The notes below the pieces were generated by a model. That model was not told the DNA's origin. It searched no databases and saw only the letters and a program-made list of their open reading frames with translations. Below, in pieces: positions 32,411 through 42,284 of a stretch of 64,000 nt of DNA (positions within the stretch are counted from its first letter, which is position 1; each line of letters opens with the position of its first letter). The stretch is from NCBI GenBank assembly GCA_036172665.1, contig CM069878.1, forward strand, positions 20,222,501-20,286,500. Direction: 5' to 3'. The position numbers and the translations under genes were made by a program. This DNA comes from Prosopocoilus inquinatus. Its lineage: Eukaryota > Arthropoda > Insecta > Coleoptera > Lucanidae.

Positions 32411-34345
32411 ATGTGGCCACATATTAGAATTATCACGGTGGTCTTAGTATACGGAAGACGAATCCCGACGAACGCTGAACTGGAAAAGGGATTTGAACTG
32501 CATTCGATGGAAAGATCTACTGGTATATTCTATAAAAAAATAGGTAATTTATATTTGACAGATACTTTTTGGAATATCGTAACGTTTGTAGACTTAGACG
32601 TATTTGAAAGAAAGTTTATTCAAATTCAAAATCTTTTTGAAGATACAAAAAAATTATGTTATTATGAAATTTTAAAAAAGAGCGAGCTTTGTGGAAATTA
32701 CATTAACTTAATCACTTCAACAATTAACCGCATACAATGGGAAAAACAACTAATTCCAAATCTAATAGGACATAACATTGTAAAAAGAGGTTATTTTGAT
32801 GCTATAGGGAAAATATCAAAAACACTTTTCGGTACATTAACAAATGAAGACGCAGAAAAATTTGAACAGGCAATACAAGAAGTTCAGGTAGATCAAAATA
32901 AGTTAACTAATATCCTTAAAAATCAAACATTAGTAGTAATGTCAACTTTAGATTCATTGAACAATACATTGGGGCACATTGATCATAATGAAAAGCTAAT
33001 TTTTGGAAATTTTGAATCAATTAAACAAATTTTGAATAGTACTACAAAAGAGGTCGATTTCTTATATAAGATAGACAGAAGACTTAAAGATCACATGGTA
33101 ATATTATCTGTTATAATTGATCAATATCAACTGGAAATAATAAATTTGATCAATATAATTGTAGCTGCGAAGCAGGGGATTTTTCATCCATTATTTATCA
33201 CTCCGTCAACGATTCTAGAAAAATTGAAATCTATCTCTGGTCTCATACCTTCAGGACTTAAATTTCCAATTGACATCTATAACACAAGCTCAGTAGAACC
33301 CTTACTAAAAGTTAGTTGTTTGGACATTTTTTTCAAAAATTCTAAATTATGTGGAGTTATTAAATTCCCTTTAGTACACATTAATTCGTTCACGCTATAC
33401 AAAATGACACCGATTCCAATTAGGCTACACAAAAGTGTTTTTGTAGTAATAAATTTGAATTTTGCTTACTTAGCAGTAAATGATTTACATTCAAATTTTT
33501 TTCATATGAGCACAGAAGAAAAAACAAAAACAATTTTAGTGGAAAACGATATTTATATTTCGCTTAAAGAAAAATTATTAGTAACAACATCTAAGACTTC
33601 TTGTGAAGTTCGCTTACTGACCCCTACAGCAATAATTCCAAATGCATGTGAGAGACATGTAATAAACATTAATCAAACACAGTTCATTGAATCAGAAACA
33701 ACGAATTCATGGATTTTTGTAGCACCAATTTCAGAAATTCTAACCTTATCATGTACTTTTGAAAATGATACAAATATTTTAAAACACATAAAGTTAAATG
33801 GTACAGGTAAACTTTGGTTAGCCAAACAATGTAAGGCATTTTCTGAGAATATAATATTAAATGTAGTTAAAACAAAACAATTTCAAATGAAATACCAGTT
33901 CAGCACATCGTGGGATATTAAAGAAAATTTTAATGCAGATACTAGTTTAATCTCACCTTTGACAGATGATTTAAAACAACTAGATTTAACAGCTTTAGAA
34001 GAAATAATGAATGATAAGAAAACTCTCGTAGATAAAAGTAAAAAATTAAAGTCGGTTCTTAATGACATTAAACAATTGCAAGTAGAAACTCATGCCAAAC
34101 AAAAAGAAACAGGAGAATTGGTAACACTTTATTGTTTAGTAATTGTATTTCTCACAGGAATCGGGATATATGCGGGAAAAAAGTTAAAATGCTTCAAATG
34201 TAACAGAAAAAATAGAGTACCTAAAAGAGAAACTATTAGCCTCAGAGAATATGAAGAGGGAACATTCATCTTACCCGATGGTAGAAAATGTACAGTAAAC
34301 CTAAAGGAAGCTACTTCTCGCGAAAATCTGGATTGTTTGAACTGA
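32411..34345 (+). CDS. env: Errantivirus-type envelope protein (F-protein-like)
   Basis: An open frame of 644 residues directly after the USP part, in the position of gypsy/errantivirus env. It resembles insect endogenous-retrovirus envelopes related to baculovirus F fusion proteins. A Lys-Arg pair at 125-126 could be a cleavage point, followed by a glycine- and hydrophobic-rich stretch (127-143). A long ectodomain has scattered cysteines and Asn-linked glycosylation motifs. One membrane span lies at about 570-589, with a 55-residue basic cytoplasmic tail. The N-terminal hydrophobic stretch is short for a signal peptide, so the true start may lie upstream through splicing. The frame is unbroken although the rest of the element is decayed. 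Confidence 0.85.
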   Translation: MWPHIRIITVVLVYGRRIPTNAELEKGFELHSMERSTGIFYKKIGNLYLTDTFWNIVTFVDLDVFERKFIQIQNLFEDTKKLCYYEILKKSELCGNYINLITSTINRIQWEKQLIPNLIGHNIVKRGYFDAIGKISKTLFGTLTNEDAEKFEQAIQEVQVDQNKLTNILKNQTLVVMSTLDSLNNTLGHIDHNEKLIFGNFESIKQILNSTTKEVDFLYKIDRRLKDHMVILSVIIDQYQLEIINLINIIVAAKQGIFHPLFITPSTILEKLKSISGLIPSGLKFPIDIYNTSSVEPLLKVSCLDIFFKNSKLCGVIKFPLVHINSFTLYKMTPIPIRLHKSVFVVINLNFAYLAVNDLHSNFFHMSTEEKTKTILVENDIYISLKEKLLVTTSKTSCEVRLLTPTAIIPNACERHVININQTQFIESETTNSWIFVAPISEILTLSCTFENDTNILKHIKLNGTGKLWLAKQCKAFSENIILNVVKTKQFQMKYQFSTSWDIKENFNADTSLISPLTDDLKQLDLTALEEIMNDKKTLVDKSKKLKSVLNDIKQLQVETHAKQKETGELVTLYCLVIVFLTGIGIYAGKKLKCFKCNRKNRVPKRETISLREYEEGTFILPDGRKCTVNLKEATSRENLDCLN

Positions 34346-34798
34346 TCAGCAAACATCTAGATCATTCTGATTAGTGGTTATCTTTGGGTGAACAATCAAA
34401 AATAGTAGAGTATGCTAGCTTCAAAAAATAAAAATAAATATAAATTTCCTCTAGTTACGTAGGTATCCGATTTAAAATTTAGATGCTTATATTGTAAAGC
34501 GAAAACGAGAACGTAAATATGTACTTAATGGGACTGGCCAACCTGTTACAATGAGATTATTACATTCTCGTCTAAGCTAATTTTAATATAGTTTGTACTG
34601 AATTGAGCACCAAAATATAACTTTAAATTTAACTCATTGTAAAAAAGCCAAACTGATACTGCTTTTCCTTACATGGGACATATGGATACATCATTGATCT
34701 TCAACGTTTCTGGAGTTCGGAGAAGCCAACCGCCAGTGAATCTTTTCCTTCAATCAAATCTGCAACTTCAACTGTGGAACGTAAACCAAGGTCCCACC
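34346..34798. other. Element 2 3' region after env
   Basis: Non-coding part of gypsy element 2 upstream of the inserted hammerhead repeat. It continues at 35348-35671 to the polypurine tract at about 35660-35670. Confidence 0.5.
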
Positions 34799-35347
34799 AA
34801 AATATTATCAAACAAAAACAGCTGTCCAGAGGCTGCTCGAGGTTCTCACTGCAATCAAAAACGATTTGCACAAAATTTTTCTAAAATCTTTCATTATGCT
34901 TTGACAGCAAGCATGGCCGCCTTGCATGGGGGACTCATTAGGAGCAAATCCCGCTTCAATTTGTCTATCCTACTGCAATGTTAGGTCAAAAAGCGATAGT
35001 AAGATGTCGCTATTTTATATGTTCATCATTCTTACATCGCATTTGCGAATAAATTGGGCAAGTCGTTTTTGGTCTGCAGTGGGAATGTCGAGCTACGTTT
35101 CTGCTGAAGAAGCCCCAAGCAGGGCTGAAACAGCTGTCCAGAGGCTGCTCGAGGTTCTCACTGCAATCAAAAACGATTTGCACAAAATTTTTCTAAAATC
35201 TTTCATTATGCTTTGACAGCAAGCATGGCCGCCTTGCATGGGGGACTCATTAGGAGCAAATCCCGCTTCAAGTTGTCTATCCTACTGCAATGTTAGGTCA
35301 AAAAGCGATAGTAAGATGTCGCTATTTTATATGTTCAAAATATTATC
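34799..35347. mobile_element. Hammerhead retrozyme-like element, copy d (inside gypsy element 2)
   Basis: Flanked by the 11-bp direct repeat AAAATATTATC (34799-34809 and 35337-35347). The body is in plus orientation only. It starts abruptly within the ribozyme (stem III, about 34818), runs for 312 bp to the same point at 35131, then continues to the GTCGCTATTTTATATGTTC end. It is therefore a 5'-truncated partial dimer. It interrupts gypsy element 2, so it is younger than that insertion. Confidence 0.85.
35075..35165 (+). ncRNA. Hammerhead ribozyme in copy d
   Basis: Full core CTGAAGA, stem II AGCCC/GGGCT, GAAA, stem III ACAG/CTGT and GTC triplet, with predicted cleavage after 35138. Sequence and stem I pairing match the copy at 11780-11870. 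Confidence 0.85.
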
Positions 35348-35671
35348 GTTTCGTCAAAGTGATCTAGAGCCGTCTCATCAGACCACGAAAGATATATGGA
35401 GGATAATAAATGTTGTTTTTTGCACCACCGAAGGAATAAAGGAAATGGATAATTGGCCTCATAGCGGATGTTATTAACAACGAACATCAAAAGAGAAGAG
35501 ATCAAGCAAAAATATAAACAAAATATTATATAAAATTCCATGATAGGTTAAAGCTGTAGGATTTTTTTTGGCTGTAGAACATGTATGCATACTGCTGTGT
35601 CGAATAAGCTTCGTGACGATAACCTTGTAAGATAATATGCTCGGAGGGCATATTCCTCGGCGGGGGGGAAA

Positions 35672-36022
35672 TGTCACGAAGACTCTTTCGGGACAGCTGT
35701 ATATAATTGTTAACGGGTCACTTTGCTGAGCTACGGATAATTGGAAAATTGCGGGGAGAGAGTCGAGGTGGCACCGTCCAAGGAAGGTGGGTTCGGCAAG
35801 GTGGCTCCATAGCGGTGCTCAATAAAGCCTAAGTTGTGGGGAGTTTTTGTCTGAAGAAGACCTTCCTGTTTCGAGACAAGACCGGGACGAGGTAAGAAAT
35901 CCATTTTTCTATCGGGTAAACTACCCCCTAGTGCCTTTAGCCCATACCTGAGCGGTACCTTCTACTTAGAGCTACGTTACCACAACGGCTACCTTTATTA
36001 AGAGCGCACAGAGAGTGTGACA
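35672..36022 (+). repeat. Gypsy element 2, 3' LTR
   Basis: 351 bp, TGTCACGAAG to GAGTGTGACA. It differs from the 5' LTR by about ten substitutions and a 4-bp deletion near 35832. Confidence 0.93.
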
Positions 36023-36358
36023 TTATTATGATTTTGTTCATGATTATATCTATTCTTATCTACTTATAAGTCTTATTTTGTTAAGTATGTTTACATTTTA
36101 AATAAACTTTAATCGTTACTTATGCACTTTATTTTGTATCAAATTAATTAGTAATATATTTGATTTTACTTAATTCTGATTTTAAATTTGTGCATTTTAA
36201 GTTAACTGATATTTAGGCAGTTTTTGTGAATCGATGTGAAAATATCGACATAAAATTTTTCATTTTAAATATATTGTGATAATCTGTTTATTTAAAATGG
36301 ATTTTAACAAATGGGAGGAAAACAACCAGAAAACAATTAAGTTAACAAAACGATAAAG

Positions 36359-36485
36359 GTTCGGTCTTTCCATCTTCTGATAAATTTATCTGTTAGTTAT
36401 ATTCTTGGAAACCACTACGTTGATAATGGTTTCACAAGATATTATCGGGCAGATAAATTTATCAGGAGATGGAAAGACCAGAACC
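36359..36485. repeat. Hairpin with about 35-bp arms
   Basis: The arm 36359-36392 (with CTTTCCATCTTCTGATAAAT) pairs with 36450-36485 with only two or three mismatches. An inner stem GAAACCA/TGGTTTC extends the foldback. It is a tiny MITE or a hairpin transcript candidate. Otherwise 36027-37267 shows no gene. Confidence 0.6.
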
Positions 36486-37275
36486 AATTCAAAAAGTTTT
36501 ACTTGAATTTCCCCCGTAATGGATACAATTATCTGAATTTTTGCTTCCTCTGAAATGCAAAAGTTCTGTGTGGTAACTACAGATGGTGCTGAAAGTTGAT
36601 GCCAAAACTCATTCAGGGACTTCGCCATGTATCCCTGTGTACTCTGTGGTTCAAACTGGTAATGTTTAGGTAGCGTAAATAATAAAATTAAACGTCTGCA
36701 GTTTCACGTGGATATTTTTATAAAATCAAATAATTCAATAAATTTTATAAAAAACGGGTAATCTTGTATTTTAGCAATCCCTAACATGTGTGTGTGCGAG
36801 AAATTAGGAAATTTTAGCGTTTAATGCTTGGACGTTTGTTTACATAAAGTGGGGTTAGGGTTTCCAATTCCCCGTTTTGTATTTTACAGGATTTGATAAA
36901 ATAAAATTAAGAACCAAGGATGAAAATACATCGTTGTTTTCAATAAAATTCTCTTTTATGATATCGGTAACGACACTAATAAAAACCTGGTTAAGTGCAA
37001 ATCAAACTCGAGCACTGAGGGTTCCGTAGGTATCTAAATGCTGCTTTTTACTTTATTTTGTATGCAATAAAGAACATTTTAATATGCAACGTATCGTAAT
37101 TATGAACAAGAATAAAAATAGCTATTATTGTCCTCTAGTCTTGATATTAAAATGAGGGACAAGATTTATTTTTGAGTTTAAAAATGGGGGCGTCCTTTAA
37201 AACGAACTTTACTTTATTTAGTAAATGCAGAGTTACAAATACTACAAAATTTAATTTTGATTTGTCATGTGATAC

Positions 37276-38531
37276 TAGAGATGGGATTCCACCCGGTGCA
37301 TTCGTTTGCACCGGTGGAATCACGGAATGCACCCACAATGCACCCGGGGCAATGAGTACATTGCTCGGTTGCCTACATTTACATAAGACAAAAAACGCTT
37401 CAAAATAACACCAAATATAATATATTTTGTACGGATTATCGCTAGACAATTATTTTGTAACGTTAGTTTCAAAAACTTACTCATTTTGTTCAGATTTTAA
37501 GCTACAAAGCTTTAGCTAAAACTTAAAGGTTTACTATTCAACTATTCATCACACACTATGGGTGCGTTTCATTTGCGCGATTATACGCTTTAAGCGCTTG
37601 TAAGCATTGCTTAACCTGTTCCTTTTGGCTTTGCAAACGCTCACGAAGCACTAGGTGACGATATGGAAACGTCATTGTGACGTCATAGCCTGTGCTCACA
37701 ATCGCTTATTCCATCGAGGTAGGGTAGCAAAAGCGTGAGCAGTTAATGGCGCTTATGCCACAAATGGAACATATGAGGGAATCAGCTGATCATCGTCACA
37801 CAGGTAGCGGTAGGTTATAAATGTTGTGTTGCAGCTATTTATGTTTGGTTTAACTTCACTAATGAAGTTAATTTTCATGGTTATAATAGAAAATGATTTT
37901 ATGCTGCAGATTTTTAAAAAAAACTGTGCACTTTATTTTTCACATACTATATTTTTGTTTCAAAATACTGATTAGCAGATATCTTAGGTGTCCATATATT
38001 CTAATGATCCTGTCTTGTTTATCCATTATTGATCAAACGATATAAAACTTAAACTGGCACAGGTTTGCAAAATTTACTTTTGAAATATTGCTGTCATTCA
38101 TTTTTTTGTAAAATTTAACTATGTATATTTTAAAATGTGTTGGTCTTTAGGAAGATAATTAATTGTAGTACTGCAGCACCACACAAGTTGTGAAGGTTAT
38201 GAATTAATTGTGCACACAACAGCCAAAAGAAACACTTTTGCTTATAATGCCTGATGCGACTAAGCGCCAAAGGAAATAGCAGAAAATAGCGCTTGTAAGC
38301 GTGAGCGCTTGAAGCGTATGAGCGCGCAAACGAAACGCACCCTATGAAACATTAAACCCTGTAAACCACCTGCAAACAATTGAATCATATCAAGGAAAGG
38401 TAATTTCTCGTTTGATTTGCGCGGGAAATAAAAATTTTTGAATGCACCCGGTACATTCATGTATGCACCCTGGTGAATGCACCCATATGGGTGCTTTCAA
38501 TGCACCGGGTTCATTCCCTGGCCCATCTCTA
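37276..38531. mobile_element. Nonautonomous hAT element
   Basis: The ends are TAGAGATGGG and CCCATCTCTA, with further matching inward (ACCCGGTGCATT). An 8-bp duplication TGTGATAC (37268-37275 and 38532-38539) flanks it, as expected for hAT. No transposase is encoded. A second TIR element (37560-38342) is nested within it. Confidence 0.85.
37560..38342. mobile_element. TIR element nested in the hAT element
   Basis: The ends GGGTGCGTTTCATTTGCGCG and the inverted CGCGCAAACGAAACGCACCC are flanked by the 3-bp repeat TAT. The subterminal region holds several AAGCGCTT / GTGAGCG motifs in both orientations. The GGGTGCG ends and 3-bp duplication suggest PIF/Harbinger, but this is not certain. No ORF. 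Confidence 0.75.
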
Positions 38532-38539
38532 TGTGATAC

Positions 38540-39213
38540 CTTCTAAAACCCGACAAATATTAAATGCTTCTCGAAACCAAGGTAATTAAAATATACATTC
38601 GACCCCCCCCCCTTCCTCGCTCTAGATTTTTTCAAATCTCTCGGGATGGTTGATTCGAGAGTTGGCAACCCTAGGTGTTGGTGATATGTTTTCCGTGGAC
38701 TTATAGGGCAAGGCATATCTTTTACTGCTATATCCAGTAATTATTTACAAAAGTTACAAGCTAACGTGTGAAATGAAATTTTGCACATATCACCACTGCA
38801 TAATATGTTGTCTCGTAACACTATTTTTATTTGGGGTTCGCTGCTAGTTAACAGAAAAAACAAATATTTTACAACACATTTGGTTATATGGCCTCGTTTG
38901 TTTTGTAATGACGCTTGACCTGTATAGTAGGTGGTATAACCAACGATTAGAAAAGGACAGAAAACTCGCCGTATTTGTAACCCTTGGTTAGAGAAGGACA
39001 ACACAACGATTTTAATTATTTTTTTAATTAAAAACGGGGAGTTTGCCCCAATTAATTCTAAGTATATTTGAATTACAGTTAATTGTAGAACATGTCCTCC
39101 AAAATTTTTGATCCACTTGTAGCTTTTGTAAATAATTACCTTATATCCATACCAGTAATTTAACAGCACTACCATCTAGGTTCTCTAGGTTCAGCTTTAT
39201 GTAATAAAGCGAA
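38540..39213. other. Unassigned DNA upstream of mib1
   Basis: It contains a C9 run near 38604 and a 144-codon minus-strand frame (38741-39175) without recognisable domain. That frame is not called a gene. Confidence 0.35.
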
Positions 39214-39282
39214 ATGGAGGTACACTCAGTGCACACCAGTGCCAAACTTTGCACCAGTGCAGCCAGCGGAAAACCCTATAAA

Positions 39283-39678
39283 TATCTGTGCAATTACAAA
39301 AGTTCGCGTTGCCGAATAAAAAAGGACAATTTGTTTATGCTTAAGTCCGCAAGTTTCATTGCACCTGCTGTGGAGGGAGACATTCTCGGTCGTGAATAAA
39401 ACTCGGTATTTCTGTCGTTTTCAATGTTTCTGTGTAATTATGTAGATTCTTTGAAGTATTTGCAATGATTTTAAGCTGCTTGGCTGTATTATTTCATTAA
39501 ATGCAAGTGAAAATGTAAAGAAAACGAGACGCGCTTCCTCGGCTCCCACCATCTGCACTTTCCCGCGCCATCGTGTGGTAGAATAGCAGTAAAAATACTG
39601 CTGGATGACAACTGCTCACTTCGCATCGGTTTTGTTGTTATCTAGAAATTTGTTAAATAATTGACGGAGGGACAAATA
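39283..39678 (+). promoter_or_regulatory. Probable mib1 promoter/5' UTR region, shared with the 15.4-16.5 kb palindrome
   Basis: The 400 bp before the mib1 start are similar in order and sequence to the outer parts of both arms of the palindrome at 15405-16540. GGTCGTGAAT, TATTTCTGTCGTTTTC and AAAGAAAACGAGACGCG are shared. Position suggests promoter and 5' UTR, but no initiator or TATA element was established. It could instead be an independent copy of the same repeat family next to the gene. Confidence 0.5.
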
Positions 39679-40848
39679 ATGGAAATAGCAAACGCTGTCG
39701 GAGCAAATTCAGGTGCTCCGAGGACCAGCAGAATTATGCTGGAAGGAGTGGGAGCTAGAGTTATAAGGGGCCCTGACTGGAAATGGGGCAAACAGGTTAC
39801 AGCTTTCAGTTCCTTTTTTTGAAAACATTAACGACGTGCATTTCAGGATGGCGGAGAAGGCCATGTAGGTACTGTGCGGAATTTTGAGTCCCCGGATGAA
39901 GTTGTCGTTGTATGGGATAATGGGACTGCTGCGAATTATCGCTGCTCGGGTCAGTACGACTTGCGAATATTTGACAGTGCACCGACCGGTGTTAAACATG
40001 AGGGGACCATGTGCGATACATGTCGGCAGCAGCCGATTTTTGGGATTCGTTGGAAATGTGCAGAGTGTGGAAATTATGATTTATGTTCCATATGTTACCA
40101 TGGTGACAAGCATCAATTGAGGCACCGTTTCTATCGGATTACCACACCAGGAAGTGAGCGTGTGTTCTTGGATACTCGCCGGAAAAGTAAGAAGATTGCT
40201 GTTCGTGGCATTTTTCCGGCAGCACGCGTTGTTCGTGGAGTCGATTGGCAATGGGAAGATCAAGATGGTGGCAATGGGAGGAGAGGCAAAGTACAGGAAA
40301 TACAAGATTGGTCTGCTGCAAGCCCACGTTCAGCTGCATACATCGTTTGGGATAACGGTTCAAAAAATTTGTATCGTGTAGGCTTTGAAGGAATGGCAGA
40401 TTTAAAAGTGGTTAATGATGCTAAGGGTCAAACGGTTTACCGTGACCATCTACCATGTCTTGGAGATCAAGGTTCAGGGCGTTCTGGCCCTCCTGATTTA
40501 AAGATTGGAGACCAAGTCAATGTTGACTTAGAATTGGAAATTGTGCAGTCTCTTCAACATGGTCATGGTGGATGGACTGATGGAATGTTTGAGTGTTTGA
40601 GTAGTACTGGCACTGTGGTTGGAATTGATGAAGATCACGATATAGTCGTAGCTTATAATAGCGGCAATCGTTGGACGTTTAATCCGGCAGTGCTCACAAA
40701 GGTTGCAGCTCCTTCCGTAGGAGAAGGCTTCAATGAAACTCCTCAACAGCAATTCGCAGTTGGCGATGTTGTGCAAATATGTTCTGACTTAGAACGTATA
40801 AAGATGTTGCAACGAGGACATGGAGAATGGGCAGATGGAATGACTCCT
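39679..40848 (+). CDS. mib1: Mind bomb (Mib1) E3 ubiquitin ligase, N-terminal exons
   Basis: Mib1 is a RING E3 ligase that ubiquitinates Notch ligands (Delta, Serrate) and promotes their endocytosis in signal-sending cells. Exon 1 (39679-39795, 39 residues) joins exon 2 (39847-40848, 334 residues) across a 51-bp intron (CAG|GT..TTTCAG|GAT). The 373 residues contain a first MIB/HERC2 domain (about 22-85), a ZZ zinc finger (about 92-138; CDTC..CAEC..CSIC), and a second MIB/HERC2 domain (about 158-238). The ligand-binding repeat region starts from about 255. The frame ends at a clear donor (CCT|GTAAGT at 40849). The ankyrin repeats and RING fingers are not seen downstream, so the next intron exceeds 23 kb or the gene is incomplete here. 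No stops or frameshifts are present. Confidence 0.95.
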
Positions 40849-41472
40849 GTAAGTTTGTAGAATGTTTCATTTTGTTTGTATTTAATTAACTATTTTAACT
40901 GGTAAGAAAACCACACCTGGTTTTCATAGATTTAAATAATTTCAATAGTTACTATCAAAATGGGTAAGAGTAAACTTAATACCTATTTATGAATGTTTTC
41001 ATTAGTTTTCATTGATTATAACGAGTGTACAAAAAGTTTTCCCATTTAATGGATGTAATTTTCTGGCATGTTCACGTTTGCTAACTCTTCTGCAACATCC
41101 ACTACGTCGGCCTAATCTGTAAAGTGTGTATCTCCATTTTAACGAATTTTACACTTGCCAAAAATGTTTTCTATTATAATTTTTATTTTGTAGTGAAATT
41201 TCTCAAGCATTTATTAAGTTCACTTTTCTATTATTTAGTGATCAAGAGTCATGTTTTTTTCAAATGACCGGACAAGCTCTAAGCTGATCTGATGAGCACC
41301 AATAACTAAACTGCGTTTTTTTCGAATCTAGGAGTAGCTACTCGTAACTGATCCGCGTTACTTTTCCCTTGCCCCTCGAGCACCGATAATTTCCTGGATC
41401 ACTTTAGGGGTGCGTTCAGATGCCTTCTTGGGTAATACGCCGTGGGAGAAAATCTAAGCCAAGTTTCTGAAC
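40849..41472. other. Start of the second mib1 intron
   Basis: Follows the GTAAGT donor; AT-rich, without recognised features. Confidence 0.6.
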
Positions 41473-41511
41473 AATAACGGTGGAAAAAATTTTGTGCAAA
41501 TCGTTTTTGAT

Positions 41512-41602
41512 TGCAGTGAAAACCTCGAGCAGCCTCTGTACAGCTGTTTCAGCCCTGCTTGGGGCTTCTTCAGCAGAGACGTAGCTCAACATTCCCACTG
41601 CA
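41512..41602 (-). ncRNA. Hammerhead ribozyme, minus-strand unit of copy e
   Basis: Complete core CTGAAGA / AGCCC..GGGCT / GAAA. Stem III is ACAG/CTGT and stem I pairs CAGAGG with TCTCTG. The cleavage triplet is GTA, with predicted cleavage between 41539 and 41538. Confidence 0.82.
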
Positions 41603-41718
41603 AACAAAAACGACTTGTCCAATTTATTCGCAATTGCGATGTAAGAGTGATGAACAGATAAAATAGCGACATCTTACGATCGCTTTTTGACCTGACATTG
41701 CAGTTGGATAGACAAATT

Positions 41719-41794
41719 GAGCTACGTCTCTGCTGAAGAAGCCCCAAGCAGGGCTGAAACAGCTGTACAGAGGGTGCTCGAGGGTTTCACTGCA
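41719..41794 (+). ncRNA. Hammerhead ribozyme, first plus-strand unit of copy e
   Basis: Complete core with GTA triplet and predicted cleavage after 41767. The outer part of stem I is missing because the inversion junction lies just upstream. Confidence 0.78.
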
Positions 41795-42014
41795 ATCAAA
41801 AACGATTTGCACAAAATTTTTTTCAAAACTTTCATTATGCTTTGACAGCAAGCATGACCGCCTTGCATGGGGGACTTATTAGGAGCAAATCCCGCTTCAA
41901 TTTGTCTATCCTACTGCAATGTCAGGTCAAAAAGCGATCGTAAGATGTCGCTATTTTATCTGTTCATCACTCTTACATCGCAATTGCGAATAAATTGGTA
42001 AAGTCGTTTTTGTT

Positions 42015-42105
42015 TGCAGTGGGATTGTCGAGCTACGTCTCTGCTGAAGAAGCCCCAAGCAGGGCTGAAACAGCTGTACAGAGGCTGCTCGAGGTTTTTA
42101 CTGCA
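42015..42105 (+). ncRNA. Hammerhead ribozyme, second plus-strand unit of copy e
   Basis: Complete core and full extended stem I; GTA triplet, predicted cleavage after 42078, about one unit length after the previous site. Confidence 0.82.
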
Positions 42106-42284
42106 ATCAAAAACGATTTGCACAAAATTTTGTTCAAAACTTTCATACTTTGACAGCAAGCATGGCCGCCTTGCATGGGGGACTTATTAGGAGCAGATCT
42201 CGCTTCAATTTGTCTATCCTACTGCAATGTCAGGTCAAAAAGCGATCGTAAGATGTCGCTATTTTATCTGTTAATAACGGTGGA

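Larger units (their letters stand above)
24312..36022 (+). mobile_element. Gypsy element 2: errantivirus-type element with macrodomain, USP and env
   Basis: An 11,711-bp LTR element flanked by the 4-bp duplication TTAT (24308-24311 and 36023-36026). Order: 5' LTR, leader, gag, protease, macrodomain, RT, RNase H, integrase, USP-type deubiquitinase domain, env, 3' region with a hammerhead-repeat insertion, polypurine tract CGGGGGGGAA, 3' LTR. Most frames carry stops or frameshifts, but the env frame is open. The LTRs differ by about ten substitutions and a 4-bp indel. The extra macrodomain and USP domains account for much of the large size. Confidence 0.93.
41473..42284. mobile_element. Hammerhead retrozyme-like element, copy e
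   Basis: Flanked by the 12-bp repeat AATAACGGTGGA (41473-41484 and 42273-42284). The left segment is in minus orientation, beginning with AAAAATTTTGTGCAAATCG. At about 41718 it flips to plus and carries two further ribozymes about 311 bp apart, ending GTCGCTATTTTATCTGTT. It has three ribozymes in total, all with GTA rather than GTC cleavage triplets. Confidence 0.85.

Noticed and set aside
38741..39175. 144-codon minus-strand frame upstream of mib1
   Set aside because: Begins at a non-ATG codon in context, no domain recognised, region AT-rich.
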